Assembly (NCBI GenBank): GCA_028284905.1
Contig: JANQQU010000088.1
Coordinates: 1 to 64,000 of the forward strand
Length of the DNA stretch: 64,000 nt
Reading direction: 5' to 3'
Origin: Calditrichia bacterium
Lineage (GTDB): Bacteria; Calditrichota; Calditrichia; RBG-13-44-9; J075
This document shows positions 1-7,940 of this stretch, one piece after another; position 1 is the first letter of the stretch, and each line of letters starts with the position of its first letter. A program made the translations under genes and the position numbers. The notes below the pieces were generated by a model. That model was not told where the DNA came from and did not search any database. It saw only the letters and a program-made list of their open reading frames with translations.

Positions 1-90
1 TTATTTAGAACACCAGGACAATATTGAGAGGCTGAAGTCTAATTTTAATTCATTCTTGCGAAGATAATGAAAACTTTCGCACACTATTGA

Positions 91-182
91 TGCGGAATTG
101 GGAATGCGGAATTCATAGTGTCTTTTATTTAGTCATTCCGCATTCGCCATTCGCCATTCCGAATTCTCCTTTCCGCATTCAA
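91..182. repeat. Short-word inverted repeat array (GGAATGCGGAATT words, then the reverse-complement words)
   Basis: tgcggaattgggaatgcggaattc (91-114) faces tcattccgcattcgccattcgccattccgaattctcctttccgcattc (133-180). Confidence 0.85.
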
Positions 183-551
183 TCATTTGCTTCTTTTCCT
201 CGCCGTTTTAATCGATGCTACTATAATTGAAAGTATTTCATAGTTCTCATCTCTGATCGCTATTAGATCTTCGGGCTTAAGAAGTTTTAATTCTTCAATT
301 AGTTCCATCCAGAATAATGATTCATCCGCCTCTTCTTCAACAATGCCTAATTTGGCGATAAATTCTTTCACTGATCTGGCTCGGCATGCAGCTCTGTAAT
401 TTGCAGCCACTGAAGTGCTTGAGCGAAAAAGCTGATCAGCCAGGCGTCTTCCTTCATAATTCCCGGGCAGCTTTCTGCAAAGATTAACAACACTTATAGA
501 GAACTGTTTAGTACGTAATTTTAAATCTCTTTCAGCCATGATTTCCCCCAA
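183..551 (-). CDS. Four-helix bundle protein (S23/IVP/Avd-like family)
   Basis: 122-aa ORF; FRSSTSVAANYRAACRARSVKEFIAKLGIVEEEADESLFWMELI is typical of the 23S rRNA intervening-sequence protein family. Confidence 0.85.
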   Translation of the reverse strand: MGEIMAERDLKLRTKQFSISVVNLCRKLPGNYEGRRLADQLFRSSTSVAANYRAACRARSVKEFIAKLGIVEEEADESLFWMELIEELKLLKPEDLIAIRDENYEILSIIVASIKTARKRSK

Positions 552-629
552 AGCATGTAAAGCACATAGATTCCAACAATATGTATTTAATCTACATTAA
601 CCCCGGAAAACAAAATTTAGAAAAGAAAC

Positions 630-752
630 AAATTGGGAATGCGGAACTCGGAATGCGGAATGATGGAATAGAAGCTATTTTGTATTCCGCATTCCGAGTT
701 CCCAATTCCGAATTCTTAATTCCGCATTCCCCATTCCCCATTCCGCATTCGC
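630..752. repeat. Short-word inverted repeat array (GGAATGCGGAA family)
   Basis: gggaatgcggaactcggaatgcggaatgatgg, short loop, then tattccgcattccgagttcccaattccgaattcttaattccgcattccccattcc. Confidence 0.85.
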
Positions 753-753
753 T

Positions 754-1353
754 TCACGATTTTATCTCCCTATACAACCAGGCCTTCGCTGTCACCCACT
801 CTCGTTTCACCGTTGCCGGGGAAATAGATAAGACTTCTGCTGTTTCTTTTATCGTTAATCCGGAGAAGTAACGTAACTCAACAATTCTGCTTAGTCTTAC
901 ATCCTGGGCTTCCAATAATTGAAGTGCTGCATCCAGTGCGATGATATCCTGCGACTTTTGTTCTTTATGAACATACTGCTCTTTAAAAGTTACCGGTTTA
1001 TCGCCACCCCCGCGTTTTTGGGCCTTTTTTTGTTTCGCATAGAAAACCAGAAATTGCCGCATGGCGCGCGCAGCGACTGCAAAAAAATGAGCACGATTTT
1101 CCCAGGAAAAATGTGCTTCGTCAATAAGACGGAGATAGGCCTCATGGACCAGATCGGTTGTTTGTAATGTATGTTTGGCGGATTCTCTGCGCAGGAAATT
1201 CGAAGCGATGGCTCGCAATTCCTGATAGATCAATGGGGTTAACGCTTCGAAAGCTTGTTCATTGCCATTTCTTAATTCCAGTAAAAGGCGTGTGATTTCT
1301 GTTGGTGAAGTTTGCAAAGCTGCCTGATGCTCAGGTTTTGTCATGTTTGACAT
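754..1353 (-). CDS. ECF-type RNA polymerase sigma factor
   Basis: Region 2 (TTDLVHEAYLRLID) and region 4 (RYFSGLTIKETAEVLSISPATVKREW) motifs; start placed at MSNMTKPEHQ. Confidence 0.85.
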   Translation of the reverse strand: MSNMTKPEHQAALQTSPTEITRLLLELRNGNEQAFEALTPLIYQELRAIASNFLRRESAKHTLQTTDLVHEAYLRLIDEAHFSWENRAHFFAVAARAMRQFLVFYAKQKKAQKRGGGDKPVTFKEQYVHKEQKSQDIIALDAALQLLEAQDVRLSRIVELRYFSGLTIKETAEVLSISPATVKREWVTAKAWLYREIKS

Positions 1354-1634
1354 TATAAAATAAAGTTCTAAAAAATATAATTTTCGTTGAGCCAATAGGC
1401 AAAGATTTTTTCCCTTTAGAAGTAAAGGGGATCTTTGGTGTTCTCTCTTGTAGGGAAAGAACGATTATCCCTTTCCCTACAAGCCTAAAGCCGTTATGGA
1501 TGTGCGATTATCTATAGATGAGAGAATTGTAAATATAAAATGTGTAACTGAATTGAAATGATTATCTCCTCCCGCTCCCTTTGAGGAGGGTTTTGGGAGG
1601 AGATGATTCTTTGTTAATCTGGGGAATTTCGCGA

Positions 1635-3293
1635 ATGAAAATTTTGAAAATATTTTTAAAATCGTTATGGGGAGTATTTCTATTTCCTGTATCTCTGGCA
1701 TTTGCTCAATTTAATACGACAACAATTGATCCACCCACACCTCAGCAATTTGCCGGATTTGGTCGTTCAATGGTTGCCATCGGCGATGTCAATAATGATG
1801 GAATCGCCGATCTGCTTGTCAGCGCTGCTACGGAAGATGTTTCCGCGATTGTGGATGCTGGCAGGGTATATGCGATCAATGGGGCAAATGGGGGAGTGCT
1901 CTACGAACTGGATACGCCCAATCCGGAAACATTCGGCACCTTCGGATTTACTCTTGCTGCCACAGACGTCAATAACGACGCGGTAAAGGACTTAATCATC
2001 GGTAGCCAGGAAACCGTCAACAACTTAGACGGTGCTGGCCGGGTATATGTTTTTGATGGTACCAATGGCGCGCCATTATATGATGTGGTTGCCCCATCGC
2101 CGGCGCAATTTGCCTGGTTCAGCCGATCGCTGACGGTTATTGATGATTTAAATAATGACGGGATTTCCGAATGGGTGGCAGGTAGTGGCGCATCTGCAAG
2201 TGGGATTACTGAAGCGGGTCAGGCATATGTGTTTAGCGGTATTGATGGAAACTTTCTCTTTGCGATTGATTCTCCAAATCCTAATGAAAGTGGATTGTTT
2301 AGTCTATCGATGGCTACAATCGCTGATGCAAACAACGATGGCTTTTCCGACATATTGATTGGTAGTCAGGAAACCCCGGACTCTCTTACAAAATCCGGAC
2401 GGGCTTACCTGATGAGTGGCATGGACGGCACACTTATTCATACGCTGAACTCATCTCACCCCAAAAATAATGGTAAATTTGGCTGGGCGGTTGCTGCTCC
2501 CGGGGATGTTAATGGCGATGATATTCCGGATTTGCTCGTTGGCAGTTCCGAAGATGTAAACGGTTTTGTCGATGCTGGAAGAGCCTATCTGTTTGATGGG
2601 GCTTCCGGTAATTTTTTATTTAGTATCGAATCACCAAATCCATTTCATGTCGATTGGTTTAGCCGAGGACTTGCCAATGCCGGTGATGCAAACAATGACG
2701 GAATCGATGACTTGTTAATTGCTGCGCCCCTGGCAGATATTTCCGGTACTTTTGATGCGGGACGTGTTTACCTGTTCAATGGTGCAAATGGAAATGTATT
2801 GGATTCCTTAACGGCTGTTAATCAGGAATTTAACGGCCTCTTTGGATTTTCCATGTTAGGCAGTTGGCAAACCGCTTCTTCAGTAGCCGATTATTTAATC
2901 AGCAGTTATACGGAAGATGTCAATAGCGTCGGGGATGCCGGGAGAATCTATCGCTTCCGGGCGGACAATGTTGCCATTGAGGTAGCCGGTGACTATCTAC
3001 CGAATCAGCTAAACCTGAAGCAAAATTATCCCAACCCTTTTAATCCTTCGACGACAATCGAATTGGAAATCGCTCCTGGCAACGCTCAGGGTGAAATGAG
3101 CTTGATAATCTACGATTTACTGGGAAAGCAGGTGCGGAAACTACTCTCCGGGGAAAAAATATCCGGGAGTTATCAGCTGGTATGGGACGGGCGAAATGAG
3201 GAGGGAACATTAGCGCCCAGTGGCATTTACTTCTACACTTTGAGTGCCAATACAGGATATTCCCAAACGAAAAAAATGTTGTTAACCAGATAG
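1635..3293 (+). CDS. Secreted FG-GAP/integrin-alpha-like repeat protein with C-terminal sorting domain
   Basis: Signal peptide; repeated 'GDVNNDGIADLLVSA' blocks; NLKQNYPNPFNPSTTIELEI...GIYFYTL C-terminus. Confidence 0.9.
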   Translation: MKILKIFLKSLWGVFLFPVSLAFAQFNTTTIDPPTPQQFAGFGRSMVAIGDVNNDGIADLLVSAATEDVSAIVDAGRVYAINGANGGVLYELDTPNPETFGTFGFTLAATDVNNDAVKDLIIGSQETVNNLDGAGRVYVFDGTNGAPLYDVVAPSPAQFAWFSRSLTVIDDLNNDGISEWVAGSGASASGITEAGQAYVFSGIDGNFLFAIDSPNPNESGLFSLSMATIADANNDGFSDILIGSQETPDSLTKSGRAYLMSGMDGTLIHTLNSSHPKNNGKFGWAVAAPGDVNGDDIPDLLVGSSEDVNGFVDAGRAYLFDGASGNFLFSIESPNPFHVDWFSRGLANAGDANNDGIDDLLIAAPLADISGTFDAGRVYLFNGANGNVLDSLTAVNQEFNGLFGFSMLGSWQTASSVADYLISSYTEDVNSVGDAGRIYRFRADNVAIEVAGDYLPNQLNLKQNYPNPFNPSTTIELEIAPGNAQGEMSLIIYDLLGKQVRKLLSGEKISGSYQLVWDGRNEEGTLAPSGIYFYTLSANTGYSQTKKMLLTR

Positions 3294-3302
3294 CTTCACT
3301 GA

Positions 3303-5309
3303 ATGGAGAATGAAATGGACAGAATTATATCGTTCCTCTTTTTTCTGCTGATATTCTTTTTTGTTTCACCGATTGTAAATGCCCAGGTATATCCGCTACG
3401 GACGATCGAGGAAGTGCAATTTGTGCTAAATCCGCAAAATGACGATCAATCTTTCCTGCTGGGCGATACCATCGAAGTGCGTGGATTAGTAATGAATAAT
3501 GTGCGTGATCTTGCAGTGAATGAAGGCTGGGCCTGCTTTATTCTCGATGTCGATTTCCCGCAAGATCCCTGGCAGGGTTTACAGATTGTGCAGAACGATA
3601 CAACCGTTACGGCAACACTCTTCGGAAACGTGCAATCCGGTATGATCTGCCGTTTTACCGGCGTCGTTGAGGAAGCGGAAACGATGACTCAGCTATCTTT
3701 GCTTACTGATCCATTAGTGCCGGTCGTTATTGAATCTGCCGGTACTTTTTTACCTGCACCGATTCCACTCGGTACTGCAGATCTTACCAATCGGGAAAAT
3801 GGTGAGCAGTGGGAAGGACAGTTGGTGCGAATCGAAACTGCGATGATTACTGACAATAACTTTTCATCCAATCGGGCTGTCATCGAAGATAATAGCGGTA
3901 TGCCGACATTTGCTGATGACGGCTTTGCATTTTTTAACACTCGCTTCGGAAACGGTTCCTATAACTGGCCTCCCAATGGTACGGAAATTAGCATTGCAGG
4001 ATTCGTGCGAAGTCTTACTGATGGCAACAGTATTAACCCGCGGGATTTTACGGATTTAACAACTAACATTAATGCGCCGCAAATCAGCGAAGTGCAACGA
4101 TCGATTATCGTGCCGACATCAACAGATATGCTGACGATCAGCGCGGTTATTACGGATAATGGCAGTGTAAGCAGTGCCTCCCTTCACTATAGCGTTGATG
4201 ATAGCGTCTGGACAACTGTCGCCATGAGTGCAACGAGTAATCTTTGGGAAGGCGAAATTCCCCCGCGGGCCGACGGCAGTTTTTTGCGCTACTTTGTATC
4301 GGCGATTGATGATGATGGATTTATGTCCAGTTTTCCAGCGGACACCTCTCGTGCCTCCGGTAATGTCTTCCGCTATATCGTACGTGATAATGGGGCGCGA
4401 ATTGCCGATGTTCAAAGAACCTATGGGTATAATAATGATGCCTCGGGATATGTCGGTTATACCATTGAGTTGCAAGGGATAGTAATGTCCCAGCCAACTC
4501 AGTTTGCCGGTTATTTTATTCAGGATGCCGCTGCTGCCTGGTCTGGCATTTTTACAACCGGCACTGTGAATATCTACGAAATTGGTGATCTGGTTACGAT
4601 GAGCGGGATGATCGAAGAAGATTTCGGATTGACGAAGATGAATATTATTACCAGCGAATTGGAAACAGCGGGTGTGGGCGCATTTATGCCAGTGCCACAG
4701 CAAACCGGCGATTTAACCACAGGGGGTCTGTTAGCGGAAGCGTATGAATCAGTCTTTGTTTCTTTTCAAAATGTTACCGTTACGGAAGATTTACCCGATT
4801 CGGCGAATAATTTCGGAGAGTTCATCATCGACGATGGGAGTGGCGGCTTGCGTGTTGATGATTTGTCTGAACAGTATGAGGGGAATCTCGGTGGCGCTAT
4901 TATTCAGGGATCAGTGGGTGATATTCAGGGAATTCATTATTATCAATTTAGCGAATTTAAACTGGAGCCTCGCGATAGTAACGATGTTAATCTGGCCGTT
5001 GTCGGAATAAATGAAGAAAGCAATCTACCGCTTAATTTTGCGCTTGAAGTAAATTATCCCAATCCATTTAATCCATCGACAACAATTCGCTATCAAATTG
5101 CCACAGCCGGGTTTACCAAATTGATAATTTATAATGTGCGCGGAGAAAAAATACGAACGTTGGTTGCCAGCGAGCAATCTCCCGGTCAATATTCTGTTAC
5201 CTGGAACGGCCGCAATGAAAACGGAAAAATGGTAGCCAGTGGGATATATTTTTATCAATTAAAGTCCGGCAATCAACAGCAGGTTCGGCAAATGTTACTT
5301 ATGAAATAA
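3303..5309 (+). CDS. Secreted protein with C-terminal sorting domain (OB-fold-like repeats likely)
   Basis: Signal peptide; ALEVNYPNPFNPSTTIRYQI...GIYFYQLKSG C-terminus. Confidence 0.8.
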   Translation: MENEMDRIISFLFFLLIFFFVSPIVNAQVYPLRTIEEVQFVLNPQNDDQSFLLGDTIEVRGLVMNNVRDLAVNEGWACFILDVDFPQDPWQGLQIVQNDTTVTATLFGNVQSGMICRFTGVVEEAETMTQLSLLTDPLVPVVIESAGTFLPAPIPLGTADLTNRENGEQWEGQLVRIETAMITDNNFSSNRAVIEDNSGMPTFADDGFAFFNTRFGNGSYNWPPNGTEISIAGFVRSLTDGNSINPRDFTDLTTNINAPQISEVQRSIIVPTSTDMLTISAVITDNGSVSSASLHYSVDDSVWTTVAMSATSNLWEGEIPPRADGSFLRYFVSAIDDDGFMSSFPADTSRASGNVFRYIVRDNGARIADVQRTYGYNNDASGYVGYTIELQGIVMSQPTQFAGYFIQDAAAAWSGIFTTGTVNIYEIGDLVTMSGMIEEDFGLTKMNIITSELETAGVGAFMPVPQQTGDLTTGGLLAEAYESVFVSFQNVTVTEDLPDSANNFGEFIIDDGSGGLRVDDLSEQYEGNLGGAIIQGSVGDIQGIHYYQFSEFKLEPRDSNDVNLAVVGINEESNLPLNFALEVNYPNPFNPSTTIRYQIATAGFTKLIIYNVRGEKIRTLVASEQSPGQYSVTWNGRNENGKMVASGIYFYQLKSGNQQQVRQMLLMK

Positions 5310-5312
5310 AGG

Positions 5313-5417
5313 ACGAATTCGGAATTCGGAATGCGGATTTTCAAATGCGGAATGCGGAATTTCGAATTCGGAATTATTAGTTCAACATTCCGCATTCGCC
5401 ATTCGTCATTCCGCATT
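5313..5417. repeat. Short-word inverted repeat array (GGAATGCGGAA family)
   Basis: gaattcggaattcggaatgcgg...aatgcggaatgcggaatttcgaattcggaatt faces cattccgcattcgccattcgtcattccgcattt. Confidence 0.85.
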
Positions 5418-6272
5418 TAGTAAAGGTTGTATAAACGGATGATCATCGGCGATAAATTTTTTGATTCCCATTTGTTGAACACTAGCCAGATCCGCTTCAC
5501 TTTTGATGGTGTAGGCGATGTAGCGGTTTAGCATGTCGTTCTCTTTTAACCACTCCACATAACTCTCATCAATTTTATAGTGAAAAGTCGCGATAAAGTC
5601 CGGCTGAAAACGAACTGGAATCCAGTTGAACAGTAGATGGCTGGGGGGATTGACTGCTTCCAGGCAGGTTATTATTTCCGGATAATGATACTCCAGATAA
5701 GCAATAAACAAGGGATCGGCACTGGATACAATGCATTTTTCCCGGGCGGAATGTTTAACGAGAAAATCGTTGATCAGTCCGGCGCGGGTAACCAGATCGG
5801 CATTCCCGGGATACCGTTTCATATCCAGATAGAAGATAAAGTCTTCCCCGAAATCCTCAATTGCATCAGACAGGGAAAGGACGCGTTCCCGGATTTCCGG
5901 ATCTTTGCTTTGCAGAAAATTCTGCTGAAGCTCGGAGAGGCGTCTGCTGGTGACCGGGCCGGGCATCTTTAGCATGCGCTCCCCGGTTTTATCATGGAAG
6001 AGGAAAAATTGCTGATCCTGGCTGAGCTGAACATCAATTTCCACGCCGGGAAAACCGCGGGATTTCGCATGCTGTAGCGCTCCGGCAGAATTTTCCGGAA
6101 AGGGATAGAGCACGCCACGGTGCGCAAAAATGAATGTCCCTTCCTGCGCTATAAATGCCGTTGGCAGATGTGCTTTCGGGCCATAGCCACCCCCGATAAT
6201 CAGGAGCATCACTGCCAAACTAATAAAGGCAGTGATGAGAATGATCAGTAGCTTCTTAATAATTTTCATCAC
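5406..6272 (-). CDS. Glycerophosphodiester phosphodiesterase
   Basis: FIFAHRGVLYPFPENSAGAL...GVEIDVQLSQDQQFFLFHDKTGERM. Confidence 0.9.
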   Translation of the reverse strand: MMKIIKKLLIILITAFISLAVMLLIIGGGYGPKAHLPTAFIAQEGTFIFAHRGVLYPFPENSAGALQHAKSRGFPGVEIDVQLSQDQQFFLFHDKTGERMLKMPGPVTSRRLSELQQNFLQSKDPEIRERVLSLSDAIEDFGEDFIFYLDMKRYPGNADLVTRAGLINDFLVKHSAREKCIVSSADPLFIAYLEYHYPEIITCLEAVNPPSHLLFNWIPVRFQPDFIATFHYKIDESYVEWLKENDMLNRYIAYTIKSEADLASVQQMGIKKFIADDHPFIQPLLNAE

Positions 6273-6277
6273 TGCAG

Positions 6278-7504
6278 CTACTTCTTGAATTCGGCCATGA
6301 CGCTTAATACATAATCGATGTCTTCGGCAGTGTGGGCAGCGTTAATCTGGAAACGCATGGTTTCATCGCCGCGTGGCACCACCGGAAAGGTGAGGCCAAC
6401 CACCAGCACACCTGCATCGTAAAGGCGTTTAACCAACTCGTGGGTTTTTGCCGTATCCCGCACCAAAACCGGTACAACGGCGTGCGGCCCGGGAATCGAT
6501 TCAAACCCAAGATCCGCCAGTCCGGAGCGGAACTGCTCGGTGCGATCTTTAATTTGCTGCAGGCGCTTTTTGCCTTCAGCGCTATCTGCAATATCGATCG
6601 CCTGGGTTGCTGCGGCACAATCCGCGACGCTTAACGGATTTGTATAGATGTAGGTGTCCGCTTTCTGACGCACTGCTTCCACCAGCGCTTCGCTGCCGGC
6701 AATAAATCCGCCGTTTACCCCAAACGCTTTCCCGAATGTGCCGATAATAATATCCGGATTGGCACCGGCATGCTCCGGGGTGCCACGACCGCTGTCACCA
6801 TATGCGCCAATACCGTGCGAATCGTCGACAATGGTGATAACGCCATCGGGGAATTTGTCGTTATAGCCAGCGGCAGTTTTGACAATCTGATCCACCGGGG
6901 CAAAGTCACCACGCATACTGAAAATACCGTCAAAAATAATCATCACCCGGGTGATGCCCTCAGGCACTGCATCGAGATGACGCTTGAGATCGTCCATGTC
7001 ATTATGTTTGTAGATGCCCTTGTTCGCACTGGCAACATTGGAGATGCGCATCGCCCGGATGATGCTGTTATGGTTCAGTGCATCACCAATCCAGTAGGTT
7101 TGCTTATTGTTGACCGTCAAGGCGAGGGCGAGATTTGCAGTGTAGGCCGAATTAAAAATTTTTGCCGCCGGTTTATCGACAAAACGAGCGACCCGTTCTT
7201 CCAAAGCAATGTGGTAGTTAAAAGTGCCGTCAATAAAACGAACAGCGCCGGGACCGACACCAAATTTGTGTGTCGCTTCGTCTGCAGCATGGATCAAATC
7301 CGGATGGTTCGCAAGAGAAAGGTAGCTGTTGGAATTCATGCGGATAAACTCGGTGTCACTGTCCTGTAACTTATAACGGGGGCCACGACCGTCTTTGGGA
7401 GGAATATAATCAACAATAATTCGTTCCGGCGGCTTTGCCCGGCCTTCGGTTTTGAGTTGTTCAACTTCCTGAATCAGGGCGTGATCAAGTTTTTCCAGAG
7501 ACAT
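6278..7504 (-). CDS. PLP-dependent aminotransferase class I/II, KBL/BioF-like (alpha-oxoamine synthase family)
   Basis: FNSAYTANLAL, IIVDDSHGIGAYGDSGRGTPEH, GTFGKAFGVNGGF. Confidence 0.85.
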   Translation of the reverse strand: MSLEKLDHALIQEVEQLKTEGRAKPPERIIVDYIPPKDGRGPRYKLQDSDTEFIRMNSNSYLSLANHPDLIHAADEATHKFGVGPGAVRFIDGTFNYHIALEERVARFVDKPAAKIFNSAYTANLALALTVNNKQTYWIGDALNHNSIIRAMRISNVASANKGIYKHNDMDDLKRHLDAVPEGITRVMIIFDGIFSMRGDFAPVDQIVKTAAGYNDKFPDGVITIVDDSHGIGAYGDSGRGTPEHAGANPDIIIGTFGKAFGVNGGFIAGSEALVEAVRQKADTYIYTNPLSVADCAAATQAIDIADSAEGKKRLQQIKDRTEQFRSGLADLGFESIPGPHAVVPVLVRDTAKTHELVKRLYDAGVLVVGLTFPVVPRGDETMRFQINAAHTAEDIDYVLSVMAEFKK

Positions 7505-7518
7505 AGCAGCATCCTTTC

Positions 7519-7562
7519 AAGTTCCAGGTTCAGAGTTCAAAGTTCAGAGTTCGAAGTTACAA
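7519..7562. repeat. Short-word array, GTTCAGAGTTCAAA family
   Basis: agttccaggttcagagttcaaagttcagagttcgaagttac. Confidence 0.7.
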
Positions 7563-7648
7563 GCTAGAGAAGGAAACATTAAACGCTGAACTCGTTTCAA
7601 ATCGAAGATAGGTCTTTTGCGGAATCTTGTCAACGATTTCTAAGATTT

Positions 7649-7850
7649 TGGAATGGGGAATTGGGAATGCGGAATGTGGAATTCGGAATTATTCTCTGGT
7701 GAAAGTTTGCATTTTGAGGAAAGCCCTTGGGGGGAATGGGCAAATGAGCAAATATGCAAATGAGCAAAACAATCGGGTTGGGTTTGAAGCTTTGAAGATA
7801 AACCTTTAAATCTGAATTCCGCATTCCGAATTCCAAATTCCGAAATCCGA
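7649..7850. repeat. Short-word inverted repeat array (GGAATGCGGAA family), with a GCAAATGAGCAAA word block inside the loop
   Basis: gggaatgcggaatgtggaattcggaatt ... gcaaatgagcaaatatgcaaatgagcaaa ... gaattccgcattccgaattccaaattccg. Confidence 0.8.
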
Positions 7851-7940
7851 AGGGTTGATTGTCAAATAATAAAGTATTACTATTAATTAAACTAATGAAC
7901 GGCAACTGGGAATTTTTTCCGGCAAAGACAAGCCTGTATT

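Noticed and set aside
183-551. Four-helix-bundle protein as the Avd accessory protein of a diversity-generating retroelement
   Set aside because: No reverse transcriptase and no template/variable repeat pair was recognised nearby; the repeats here are short-word arrays.
581-871. ORF 581-871 (+), and similarly 7627-7809 and 7630-7905, as protein genes
   Set aside because: Their translations (for example NSEFLIPHSPFPIPHS) come from the repeat-word arrays or run antisense to recognised genes; no family signal.
4119-4703. Large antisense ORFs (for example 4119-4703 -, 9066-9572 -, 10147-10920 -, 27251-27826 -, 26486-26986 -)
   Set aside because: They lie fully or almost fully opposite well-supported genes and show no recognisable protein features; treated as shadow ORFs.
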